NCBI GenBank assembly: GCA_965178635.1 | Contig: CBCXVT010000030.1 | Coordinates: forward strand, 62,001-126,000 | Direction: 5' to 3' | From: GCA-2733415 sp965178635 | Lineage (GTDB): Bacteria; Bacteroidota; Bacteroidia; Flavobacteriales; Flavobacteriaceae | DNA length: 64,000 bases | Notes under the pieces: model-generated | Database searches by the model: none | Told to the model about the DNA's origin: nothing | Seen by the model: only the letters and a program-made list of their open reading frames with translations | Translations under genes and position numbers: made by a program | In this document: piece after piece, positions 25,955-33,754 of the stretch | Numbering within the stretch: the first letter of the stretch is position 1 | How the letters are laid out: each line of letters starts with the position of its first letter

Positions 25955-27076
25955 ATGATGATGGCACAAAAATCTATCAAGTTTTTATTAACGCTAGCAG
26001 TAGCGTTGTTTTCAGTAGTAACATTTGCAAGTGATGAAGGTCATGATGATGCGCATTCAGCAGGTGGTAATCAAATTGATACACAAGAAGAAATCAAAGC
26101 TTATATTGAGCATCACTTGAAAGATTCTCACGACTTTCACTTCTACACAGATAACAAAACAAACACACATTATAGTTTTCCGTTACCAGTAATAGTATGG
26201 ACTAAAGATGGCTTAAGAACATTCATGTCTTCTGAGTTTCATCATGATGATGCTGGACACGTTATTGTTGAGAAAAACGGTGTGAAGTTAACAAAAATAC
26301 ACAGTAAAATATACGAGTTAAACGCAGGTGAAACTACAGTTGCTTTTGACGACAAACACCATGCAACAAATGCAGCTAAAGTGTTAGATTTTTCTATCAC
26401 TAAAAGTGTTGTAGGAATGTTGTTAGCTGGTTTATTAATGATATTAGCATTTTCATCTTTAGCTAGAGGGTATAAGAAAGGAGCCATTCCAACAGGATTT
26501 GCAAGAGTTTTAGAACCTTTAGTAATCTATGTAAGAGATGAAATAGCGCGTCCTAATATTGGAGAGACAAAGTATAGAAAATACATGGGATTCTTATTAA
26601 CTGTATTTTTCTTCATCTGGATATTAAACTTATTAGGATTAACACCATTAGGATTTAACGTAACAGGAAACATTGCAGTAACAGTTTGTTTGGCATTGTT
26701 CACATTCGTTATTGTACAGTTTAGTGGTAATAAAGATTATTGGAAACATATTTTCTGGATGCCAGGTGTGCCCGTGCCAATGAAAATTATCTTAGCGCCA
26801 ATTGAGGTGTTAGGAATGTTAACAAAACCATTCTCATTATTAATACGTTTGTTTGCGAACATGACTGCAGGTCACTTCGTTGTAATGAGTTTAATTGCTT
26901 TAATGATAACAATGAAAGCAGCTTTCGGACCAGTAGCGTCTACAGGTATGTCATTAGCGTTAGCATTATTTATCATGCTTATTGAATTGTTAGTAGCATT
27001 CTTACAAGCATTTATTTTTACGATGTTATCATCGTTATTTATAGGAATGGCCGTGGCAGATCACGATCATCACTAA
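25955..27076 (+). CDS. atpB: ATP synthase F0 subunit a
   Basis: A membrane stator subunit that forms the proton half-channels against the c-ring. At 373 residues it is longer than the usual 250-270. The extra N terminus has a signal-like helix and a His-rich periplasmic domain of about 110 residues (HDDAHSAGG, HHLKDSHDFHFY), as is common in Bacteroidota. The essential arginine lies in LLIRLFANMTAGH. The C terminus ends DHDHH. Three Met codons lie in a row at the start; MAQKSIK may be the true N terminus. Confidence 0.94.
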   Translation: MMMAQKSIKFLLTLAVALFSVVTFASDEGHDDAHSAGGNQIDTQEEIKAYIEHHLKDSHDFHFYTDNKTNTHYSFPLPVIVWTKDGLRTFMSSEFHHDDAGHVIVEKNGVKLTKIHSKIYELNAGETTVAFDDKHHATNAAKVLDFSITKSVVGMLLAGLLMILAFSSLARGYKKGAIPTGFARVLEPLVIYVRDEIARPNIGETKYRKYMGFLLTVFFFIWILNLLGLTPLGFNVTGNIAVTVCLALFTFVIVQFSGNKDYWKHIFWMPGVPVPMKIILAPIEVLGMLTKPFSLLIRLFANMTAGHFVVMSLIALMITMKAAFGPVASTGMSLALALFIMLIELLVAFLQAFIFTMLSSLFIGMAVADHDHH

Positions 27077-27159
27077 AAAATCCTCTAAGAGGTGTTTCTT
27101 TGAAAAGAGAAATTTTAAAAGAGTATAAATTTGTTTAATATATATAAAATCAATTAGTT

Positions 27160-27348
27160 ATGTACAATTTAATTGGAGCTGGATTAATCGTAATCGGTGG
27201 TGGAATCGGACTTGGTCAAATAGGTGGAAAAGCAATGGAAGGTATTGCTCGTCAACCTGAAGCGGCTGGAAAAATTCAAACTGCGATGATTATTATTGGA
27301 GCATTATTGGAAGGATTAGCTTTCGGTGCTTTAATCTTAGGAAAATAA
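27160..27348 (+). CDS. atpE: ATP synthase F0 subunit c
   Basis: A 62-residue hairpin of two membrane helices with the polar loop ARQPEA (residues 30-35). The ion-binding carboxylate is E51 in ALLEGLAFG. Q20 in LGQIGGKAME sits where Na+-binding c subunits have a glutamine, but residues after E51 are G and L rather than S and T, so a proton-driven ring is more likely. It is unusually short at the N terminus compared with 70-80-residue relatives. Flanked by 83 and 98-base gaps, the second holding a strong hairpin. Confidence 0.93.
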   Translation: MYNLIGAGLIVIGGGIGLGQIGGKAMEGIARQPEAAGKIQTAMIIIGALLEGLAFGALILGK

Positions 27349-27370
27349 TCCAGAGAAAAACAAGAAACAC

Positions 27371-27397
27371 TACTCTGCAACGGTTGGTTGCAGAGTA
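27371..27397 (+). promoter_or_regulatory. RNA hairpin between atpE and atpF
   Basis: A perfect 11-bp stem (TACTCTGCAAC 27371-27381, GTTGCAGAGTA 27387-27397) with a 5-base loop and no long T run. It may shield the atpE message from 3' decay or partly attenuate transcription, either of which would favour the many c subunits needed per complex. Confidence 0.6.
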
Positions 27398-27446
27398 TGT
27401 TTTAGATTAAACAAAGAATTAGTATCAAGATTTAAATAGATATCAA

Positions 27447-27947
27447 ATGGATCAGTTATTAAATGATTTTTCACCAGGGTTGTTTTTCATGCAAGCAATC
27501 ATCTTATTAATATTAATAGTATTAATGCGTAAATTTGCTTGGAAACCAATTTTAGATTCTTTACAAGATAGAGAAGAAGGTATTCAGAATGCATTAGATG
27601 CAGCAGAAGATGCAAAGAAAGAAATGCAAAACTTGAATGCTGATAATGAAAAATTATTAAAAGATGCTAGAGCAGAACGTGAAGTTATGCTTAAAGAAGC
27701 TCGTGAAATGAAAGATCAAATTGTAGCTACTGCAAAGCAAGAAGCACAAACTATTGCTGATGATATGATCGTTCAAGCTAAAGCAACTATTACAAGTGAA
27801 AAGCAAGCTGCAATGTCAGAGTTGAAAAACACAGTATCTGGTTTAGCATTAGAGATTGCTGAAAAAGTAGTGAAACAAGAACTTTCTAATAAAGACAAGC
27901 AATTGGAATTAGTAGAAAAGTCATTAGCTGAAGTTACTTTAAACTAA
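27447..27947 (+). CDS. atpF: ATP synthase F0 subunit b
   Basis: A 166-residue peripheral stalk subunit with one N-terminal membrane helix (about residues 12-30, FFMQAIILLILIVLM) followed by RKFAWKPIL and a long charged helix rich in K, E and A that forms the dimeric right-handed coiled coil. Normal length for a b subunit; only one b gene is present, so the stalk is a homodimer. It is followed by atpH after 12 bases. Confidence 0.94.
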   Translation: MDQLLNDFSPGLFFMQAIILLILIVLMRKFAWKPILDSLQDREEGIQNALDAAEDAKKEMQNLNADNEKLLKDARAEREVMLKEAREMKDQIVATAKQEAQTIADDMIVQAKATITSEKQAAMSELKNTVSGLALEIAEKVVKQELSNKDKQLELVEKSLAEVTLN

Positions 27948-27959
27948 TATAAAGTTAAG

Positions 27960-28496
27960 ATGAAGGGAACTAGAGCAGCAATCCGTTACGCAAAAGCAAT
28001 TTTAGATTTAGCTAAAGATCAAAATTCTGCACCAGCAGTTAATGATGATATGAAGTTAATCATCAATGCCATTGCAGACAATAAGGAATTAAAATCTTTG
28101 TTGAATAGTCCTGTAGTTAAAGCAGCTCAAAAAACAGCTGTCTTAAAAGAAGTATTTGCAAATACAAACGCAATTACAACTGGTTTAGTAGATGTATTAG
28201 CTGAGAATAAAAGATTGACACTTTTAGAAGCAGTTGCTACAGAATACACATCACTTTTTGATGCTTCACAAGGGTTTCAAAAAGCACATGTAACTACGGC
28301 AGTAGCTTTAACTGATGATATGAACGCGAAAGTGTTAGCAAAAGTTAAAGAATTAACAGGAAAAGAAGCACTAATTGAAAACACTATTGACGAGTCTATC
28401 TTAGGAGGGTTCATTTTACGTGTTGGCGATTTACAATATAACGCAAGTATTGCGAACAATTTTAATAAATTAAAGAGAACATTTTCTCAAAACTAA
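27960..28496 (+). CDS. atpH: ATP synthase F1 subunit delta
   Basis: A 178-residue subunit that joins the b stalk to the top of the alpha-beta ring. The N-terminal helical domain starts RAAIRYAKAILDLAKDQ. The C-terminal part has the conserved ESILGGFILRVGDLQYNASI-type signature near residues 143-162. Length is standard. It sits between atpF and atpA in the normal order. Confidence 0.93.
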   Translation: MKGTRAAIRYAKAILDLAKDQNSAPAVNDDMKLIINAIADNKELKSLLNSPVVKAAQKTAVLKEVFANTNAITTGLVDVLAENKRLTLLEAVATEYTSLFDASQGFQKAHVTTAVALTDDMNAKVLAKVKELTGKEALIENTIDESILGGFILRVGDLQYNASIANNFNKLKRTFSQN

Positions 28497-28524
28497 TAAC
28501 GAATTACTTTAATTATCAATAAAA

Positions 28525-30105
28525 ATGGCTGAAGTTAAACCTGCTGAAGTATCAGCAATTATCAAAAAGCAATTATCAGGATTTGAAGCTGGAACGTCTT
28601 TAGACGAAGTTGGATCAGTTTTACAAGTTGGAGATGGTATTGCACGTGTATTTGGATTATCTAATGTACAATATGGAGAATTAGTAGAATTCGATGGTGG
28701 ATTAGAAGGAATTGTACTGAATTTAGAAGAAGACAACGTAGGAGTAGTACTTTTAGGTGCTGCAACTGGTATTGTTGAAGGTACTGTTGTTAAAAGAACA
28801 CAACGTATTGCTTCTATTAATGTAGGAGAAGGAGTTGTTGGACGTGTAGTTAACACTTTAGGTCAGCCAATTGATGGTAAAGGACCAATACAAGGCGAAA
28901 CTTTTGAAATGCCTTTAGAGCGTAAAGCACCAGGGGTAATTTATAGAGAGCCTGTAACAGAGCCAATGCAAACTGGAATCAAGGCAATTGATGCAATGAT
29001 CCCTGTAGGTAGAGGACAACGTGAGTTAGTAATTGGTGACAGACAAACTGGTAAAACTACTGTTTGTATTGATACTATCTTAAATCAAAAAGAATTCTAT
29101 GATGCTGGAGAGCCAGTTTATTGTATCTATGTTGCCATAGGACAAAAAGCATCTACAGTAGCAGGAATAGCAAAAACATTAGAAGAAAGAGGTGCTTTAG
29201 CATACACTACAATTGTAGCAGCTAACGCTTCAGATCCAGCAGCAATGCAGGTATATGCACCATTTACAGGAGCATCTATTGGAGAATATTTCAGAGATAC
29301 TGGTAGACCAGCATTAATTATTTATGATGATTTATCTAAGCAAGCGGTAGCTTACCGTGAGGTATCTTTATTATTAAGAAGACCACCGGGACGTGAGGCA
29401 TATCCTGGAGATGTATTCTTCTTACACTCAAGATTATTAGAACGTGCTGCAAAAGTTATTGCTGATGATGCAATTGCAGCAACTATGAATGATTTACCAG
29501 CTTCTCTTAAAGGAAAAGTAAAAGGTGGAGGTTCATTAACAGCATTACCAATTATTGAAACACAAGCAGGAGATGTATCAGCTTATATCCCTACTAACGT
29601 AATTTCAATTACTGATGGACAAATTTTCTTAGATGGAGATTTATTTAACTCTGGTGTGCGTCCGGCAATTAACGTAGGTATTTCTGTATCTCGTGTTGGA
29701 GGATCTGCTCAGATTAAGTCTATGAAAAAAGTATCTGGTACGTTAAAGTTAGATCAAGCACAGTTCCGTGAATTGGAAGCATTTGCTAAGTTTGGTTCTG
29801 ATTTAGATGCAGCTACTTTAAATGTAATTAACAAAGGTAAGCGTAACGTTGAGATTTTAAAACAAGCTCAAAATGACCCTTATACAGTTGAGGATCAAGT
29901 AGCAATTATTTATGCGGGTTCTAAAAACTTATTAGGAGATGTGCCTGTTGAAAAAGTTAAAGAATTTGAAAGAGATTTCATCGAGTTCTTAAACGCTAAG
30001 CATAGAAATATCTTAGACTTATTAAAGAAAGGTAAATTAACTGATGAAGTTACTGATACATTAACATCAGTAGCAAAAGATTTATCAGCTAAATATAAAG
30101 CTTAA
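28525..30105 (+). CDS. atpA: ATP synthase F1 subunit alpha
   Basis: The non-catalytic nucleotide-binding subunit of F1, 526 residues. The P-loop GDRQTGKT is at residues 171-178. Further landmarks are the IYVAIGQKAS segment, IYDDLSKQAVAYR, LLRRPPGREAYPGDVF and the C-terminal helical bundle. The PAINVGISVSRVGG motif is intact. It is followed by a 74-base gap with a strong inverted repeat before atpG. Confidence 0.97.
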   Translation: MAEVKPAEVSAIIKKQLSGFEAGTSLDEVGSVLQVGDGIARVFGLSNVQYGELVEFDGGLEGIVLNLEEDNVGVVLLGAATGIVEGTVVKRTQRIASINVGEGVVGRVVNTLGQPIDGKGPIQGETFEMPLERKAPGVIYREPVTEPMQTGIKAIDAMIPVGRGQRELVIGDRQTGKTTVCIDTILNQKEFYDAGEPVYCIYVAIGQKASTVAGIAKTLEERGALAYTTIVAANASDPAAMQVYAPFTGASIGEYFRDTGRPALIIYDDLSKQAVAYREVSLLLRRPPGREAYPGDVFFLHSRLLERAAKVIADDAIAATMNDLPASLKGKVKGGGSLTALPIIETQAGDVSAYIPTNVISITDGQIFLDGDLFNSGVRPAINVGISVSRVGGSAQIKSMKKVSGTLKLDQAQFRELEAFAKFGSDLDAATLNVINKGKRNVEILKQAQNDPYTVEDQVAIIYAGSKNLLGDVPVEKVKEFERDFIEFLNAKHRNILDLLKKGKLTDEVTDTLTSVAKDLSAKYKA

Positions 30106-30117
30106 TTAGATTTTAGC

Positions 30118-30161
30118 ATTGAGTAGTGAGCAATCTAGTTGCTCACTACTGAATACTCAAT
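30118..30161 (+). repeat. Nested inverted repeats between atpA and atpG
   Basis: AGTAGTGAGCAA (30122-30133) and TTGCTCACTACT (30139-30150) form a perfect 12-bp stem with a 5-base loop. A second, mutually exclusive pairing, ATTGAGTA (30118-30125) with TACTCAAT (30154-30161), overlaps it. The GAGTAGTGAG / ACTCAATACT wording resembles short dispersed palindromic repeats seen in flavobacterial genomes. Confidence 0.6.
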
Positions 30162-30179
30162 ACTTAATTCTAACATAGA

Positions 30180-31040
30180 ATGGCAAATTTAAAAGAAATA
30201 CGTAATAGAATATCGTCTATTTCTTCAACAATGCAGATTACGAGTGCTATGAAAATGGTATCGGCTGCAAAGTTAAAGAAAGCACAAGATGCTATTACAG
30301 CAATGCGTCCTTACGCAGACAAGTTAACAGAATTGTTGCAAAGTTTAAGTGCTACTTTAGATGCAGAAAGCGGAAGCGTGTACTCTGTAGAAAAAGAAGT
30401 TAACAAGGTGTTATTGGTAGCTATTACTTCTAACAGAGGGCTTTGTGGTGCTTTTAACTCTAACATCATCAAGCAATCAAACCACTTAATTGACACGGTT
30501 TACGCAGGTAAACAAGTTGATGTGTTGGCAATTGGTAAAAAAGCTAATGATGCTTTAGAAAAGAAAACGACAATTATTGCTAATAAAAGCGAAGTTTTTG
30601 ACGATTTAACTTTTGATAATGTTGCAGAAATTGCAGAAGTATTGATGGAAAAATTTGTTGACGGTTCTTATGATAAAATAGAATTAGTTTACAATAAGTT
30701 TAAAAATGCTGCTACTCAAATTATCATGACTGAGCAGTTTTTGCCAATCGTTTCTCAAGAAGCAGATGCAGAAGTTAATTTAGATTATGTATTTGAGCCT
30801 TCTAAAGAAGAAATAGTAGAAGCTTTAATTCCTAAGTCTTTAAAAACACAGTTATACAAAGGTATTCGTGATTCATTTGCAGCAGAACATGGTGCACGTA
30901 TGACAGCAATGCATAAGGCAACTGATAATGCAACTGAATTAAGAGATGCATTAAAGTTGACATATAACAAAGCACGTCAAGCTGCAATTACTAATGAAAT
31001 ATTAGAAATTGTTGGTGGTGCTGAAGCATTAAACAATTAG
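30180..31040 (+). CDS. atpG: ATP synthase F1 subunit gamma
   Basis: The central rotor shaft, 286 residues. The N-terminal helix IRNRISSISSTMQITSAMKMVSAAKL and the C-terminal helix RMTAMHKATDNATELRDAL, which together form the coiled coil inside the alpha-beta ring, are well conserved. So is the SNRGLCGAFNSNI segment. It is the last atp gene here; atpD and atpC are absent and a terminator follows, matching the split ATPase operons of flavobacteria. Confidence 0.96.
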   Translation: MANLKEIRNRISSISSTMQITSAMKMVSAAKLKKAQDAITAMRPYADKLTELLQSLSATLDAESGSVYSVEKEVNKVLLVAITSNRGLCGAFNSNIIKQSNHLIDTVYAGKQVDVLAIGKKANDALEKKTTIIANKSEVFDDLTFDNVAEIAEVLMEKFVDGSYDKIELVYNKFKNAATQIIMTEQFLPIVSQEADAEVNLDYVFEPSKEEIVEALIPKSLKTQLYKGIRDSFAAEHGARMTAMHKATDNATELRDALKLTYNKARQAAITNEILEIVGGAEALNN

Positions 31041-31074
31041 ACAGAGCGTAGCGAAGTCAATATTTAAAATACTT

Positions 31075-31106
31075 AAAACCCTTACTGTAAAGTGAGGGTT
31101 TTTTTT
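31075..31106 (+). terminator. Terminator of the atp operon
   Basis: AAAACCCTTACT / AGTGAGGGTTTT (one G-U type pair) with a 4-base loop and eight T residues. Confidence 0.88.
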
Positions 31107-31117
31107 ATGCTTTGATA

Positions 31118-31146
31118 TTGGTATACTTATTGAAGTTGTACCTTTA
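31118..31146 (+). promoter_or_regulatory. Putative promoter for the lipoprotein gene at 31164
   Basis: TTG at 31118-31120 and TACCTTTA at 31139-31146, 18 bases apart, match the Bacteroidota pattern except for the last base of the -7 box. The ATG is 18 bases downstream. Confidence 0.45.
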
Positions 31147-31163
31147 TATAAAATTTTATAGAA

Positions 31164-31685
31164 ATGAAATTACAACCCTTAATAGTAGTTAGTGTATTTA
31201 GTTTGTTACTCAGCTTGAGTTTTACGCAATGTTCAAGTGCTCAAAAGTCATTTAAAATTTCTGAGACTTTTGAAGTTATCAAAAACGACAATCCTAAAGT
31301 GTATTATAGGCATTGGGTTGCTGGTGTACGTGGTGGTGGTTCAGGAACAAACGTTTTTATTCATGAAAGTATTTTAGAAGGAAAAGCAGTTGATAGTATT
31401 TACTTCCAAAACAAAGTAGAGAAATTAATCTCTCCGTATAAAACTAATGAGTTTTTTACTGCAAACTTCAGAAGGAATTTAAATCAACTTAAAAACCCAG
31501 TATTTGAGACAGATGAAGTTAAAGTAGTAGAGACTGAACAGTTGTCCTTTCCTTTTAAGTTGGGGGATAACGAAGCAGTAATCAGTTATTTTGAGAAAGA
31601 TGAGCTTCGGTATTTGAAAATTAGAAATATGGTAAAAGAAGAATCTTTAGCCTATCCTTCAGCGTCCAGAAGAGGAATACGTTAG
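31164..31685 (+). CDS. Hypothetical lipoprotein
   Basis: A 173-residue protein with a type II signal peptide whose lipobox is SFTQC (C23), so it should be a lipoprotein. The mature part is a mixed, probably beta-rich domain with a conserved-looking VRGGGSGTNVFIHESIL segment (about residues 55-71) and ends RRGIR. The length of the glycine loop and the acidic patches suggest a folded domain, but I do not recognise a family. It stands alone after the atp terminator. Confidence 0.72.
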   Translation: MKLQPLIVVSVFSLLLSLSFTQCSSAQKSFKISETFEVIKNDNPKVYYRHWVAGVRGGGSGTNVFIHESILEGKAVDSIYFQNKVEKLISPYKTNEFFTANFRRNLNQLKNPVFETDEVKVVETEQLSFPFKLGDNEAVISYFEKDELRYLKIRNMVKEESLAYPSASRRGIR

Positions 31686-31695
31686 TTTAGATCTG

Positions 31696-32007
31696 TTACT
31701 CTGCTGTAAATTCATATTCGTGTTCAACCTTACAAATGCGTACTTTATACCAACTGTACCAATCACTTTTTCCTTTGTTTTGAGCAAAAAGATGTGCAGT
31801 ATTTTCCTTCCAGTGTTTTATTGCGTCTAAGCTTTTCCAATAAGAAACTGTAATACCTAGAGTTTCTTTAGCAAATTCTATACCTAAATAACCAGGTTGT
31901 TGTTTGGCTAGTATTTCCATTTGTTCTGATATTTTTGAATACCCTTTGTCACCATCTGTTCTTTTAGATGTGAAAATTACTGCGTAATACGGTTCTTGAT
32001 GTTGCAT
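31696..32007 (-). CDS. Antibiotic biosynthesis monooxygenase (ABM)-domain protein
   Basis: A 103-residue ferredoxin-like alpha/beta barrel protein of the ABM superfamily: EPYYAVIFTSKRTDGDKGY at the start, KQQPGYLGIEFA and VSYWKSLDAIKHWKEN in the middle, then YKVRICKVEHEYEF. Such dimeric proteins degrade haem or oxidise quinones, but many are of unknown function and the conserved Asn/His pair is not diagnostic here. The start at 32007 is preferred because relatives begin just before EPYYAV. An in-frame ATG at 32058 would add 17 residues. Confidence 0.82.
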   Translation of the reverse strand: MQHQEPYYAVIFTSKRTDGDKGYSKISEQMEILAKQQPGYLGIEFAKETLGITVSYWKSLDAIKHWKENTAHLFAQNKGKSDWYSWYKVRICKVEHEYEFTAE

Positions 32008-32085
32008 TAAATAAGGATTGGTTTTGAAAACTGAATTTAACGTCTTACTAAAATACATTAAATTCTTAAACTCAAAAAATAATCG

Positions 32086-32093
32086 TAATTTTG
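32086..32093 (+). promoter_or_regulatory. Putative -7 box of the aldehyde dehydrogenase gene
   Basis: TAATTTTG matches TAnnTTTG, 41 bases before the ATG. No clear -33 TTG. Tentative. Confidence 0.4.
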
Positions 32094-32134
32094 CGCTTTA
32101 AAAACTAATATTAAAGTTCATAAAAGTTAAAAAT

Positions 32135-33688
32135 ATGTCAACAGTAGCAACAGATTATGGAATGGATAAAGCATTAGCCCAATTAGGGTTAAGTGCAGTA
32201 AATGATGGAACTTCAACAGGGTCTAATAATTTCTCAAGTGGAGAAGTTATTGAGTCTTACTCACCAGTTGATGGGAAATTAATCGGAAAAGTAAAAACAA
32301 CTACTAGAGAAGATTATGATAAAGTTATGGAATCTGCTACTGCAGCTTTTAAAACTTTTAGAGAAATACCTGCACCACAAAGAGGAGAAATTGTACGTCA
32401 GTTTGGTAATAAATTAAGAGACCTTAAAGAACCATTAGGAAAATTAGTGTCTTACGAAATGGGTAAATCCTTACAAGAAGGTTACGGAGAGGTTCAGGAA
32501 ATGATCGACATCTGTGATTTTGCAGTAGGATTATCGCGTCAGTTAAACGGACAAGTGATTCCTTCTGAAAGACCAGGGCACGTTATGAGAGAGCAATGGC
32601 ACCCAATTGGTGTTGTAGGTATCATTTCAGCATTTAACTTTCCAGTAGCTGTTTGGGCTTGGAATACTGCTTTAGCGTGGATTTGTGGTGATGTGTGCGT
32701 TTGGAAAGGATCTGAAAAAGCACCTTTATGTTCTGTAGCGTGTCAAAATATTATTGCAGATATCTTAAAAGAAAATAACTTACCAGAAGGTATTTCTTGT
32801 ATCATCAATGGTGATTATAAAGTTGGTGAATACATGACAACTGATTCTCGTATTCCTTTAGTTTCTGCTACAGGTTCTACAAGAATGGGACGTATTGTTG
32901 GAGCAACTGTTGCAGAACGTTTCGGAAAATCATTATTAGAATTAGGAGGGAACAACGCTATTATTATTACACCAACTGCCGACTTAAAAGTGGTTGTTCC
33001 AGGTGCTGTATTTGGTGCTGTAGGAACTTGTGGACAACGTTGTACGTCAACTAGAAGATTAATCATACACGAATCTGTTTACGATAAAGTAAGAGATGCA
33101 ATTGTTGGTGCATACGGACAACTAACTATCGGTAATCCTTTGGATGAAAAAAATCATATTGGACCATTAATTGATCATGATTCTGTAAATACATACTTAG
33201 CAGCAATTGAAAAAGCAAAAGCTGAAGGTGGAAATGTATTAGTTGAAGGTGGTGTTTTAGAAGGAGAAGGTTATGAAAGCGGATGCTACGTAAAACCAGC
33301 AATCATTGAAGCTGAAAATCATTTCGAAATTGTACAGCACGAAACTTTCGCACCAATTTTATACTTAATGAAATATTCTGGAGACGTTGAAAATGCTATT
33401 GAAAAACAAAATGGTGTTGCTCAAGGATTATCATCATCAATTATGACTAACGAAATGAAAGAAGCTGAAAAGTTTTTATCATTCGCTGGTTCTGATTGTG
33501 GTATTGCTAACGTAAACATCGGAACATCTGGTGCTGAAATTGGTGGTGCCTTTGGTGGTGAAAAAGAAACTGGTGGAGGACGTGAGTCTGGATCTGATGC
33601 ATGGAAAGTGTACATGAGACGTCAAACAAATACTGTAAACTATTCAGATGAATTGCCTTTAGCGCAAGGAATTAAATTTGATTTATAG
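32135..33688 (+). CDS. Aldehyde dehydrogenase, ALDH7 (alpha-aminoadipate semialdehyde dehydrogenase) type
   Basis: A 517-residue NAD-dependent enzyme. The catalytic cysteine is C303 in GTCGQRCTSTRR, a form typical of the ALDH7 (antiquitin) family. Other landmarks are ISAFNFPVAVWAWN (substrate/cofactor channel), KGSEKAPL, the glutamate-containing LLELGGNNA and FGGEKETGGGRESGSDAWK at the C terminus. ALDH7 enzymes oxidise alpha-aminoadipate semialdehyde in lysine catabolism and also other aldehydes. It is monocistronic and ends in a strong terminator. The physiological substrate here is inferred from family only. Confidence 0.93.
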   Translation: MSTVATDYGMDKALAQLGLSAVNDGTSTGSNNFSSGEVIESYSPVDGKLIGKVKTTTREDYDKVMESATAAFKTFREIPAPQRGEIVRQFGNKLRDLKEPLGKLVSYEMGKSLQEGYGEVQEMIDICDFAVGLSRQLNGQVIPSERPGHVMREQWHPIGVVGIISAFNFPVAVWAWNTALAWICGDVCVWKGSEKAPLCSVACQNIIADILKENNLPEGISCIINGDYKVGEYMTTDSRIPLVSATGSTRMGRIVGATVAERFGKSLLELGGNNAIIITPTADLKVVVPGAVFGAVGTCGQRCTSTRRLIIHESVYDKVRDAIVGAYGQLTIGNPLDEKNHIGPLIDHDSVNTYLAAIEKAKAEGGNVLVEGGVLEGEGYESGCYVKPAIIEAENHFEIVQHETFAPILYLMKYSGDVENAIEKQNGVAQGLSSSIMTNEMKEAEKFLSFAGSDCGIANVNIGTSGAEIGGAFGGEKETGGGRESGSDAWKVYMRRQTNTVNYSDELPLAQGIKFDL

Positions 33689-33713
33689 TCGAATAGAGAG
33701 TAGATATTAAATC

Positions 33714-33747
33714 AAAAAAGGCTTCACATTTGTGAAGCCTTTTTTTA
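33714..33747. terminator. Bidirectional terminator
   Basis: Perfect 15-bp inverted repeat (AGGCTTCACA / TGTGAAGCCT core, TT loop) with flanking A and T runs, between the convergent aldehyde dehydrogenase and cytochrome c peroxidase genes. Confidence 0.92.
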
Positions 33748-33754
33748 TGGATTA

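Noticed and set aside
31041..31062. GAGCGTAGCGAAGTC-like string after atpG as a dispersed repeat.
   Set aside because: It resembles flavobacterial CGAAGTC-type repeats but is short, has no arms and cannot be supported from one copy.
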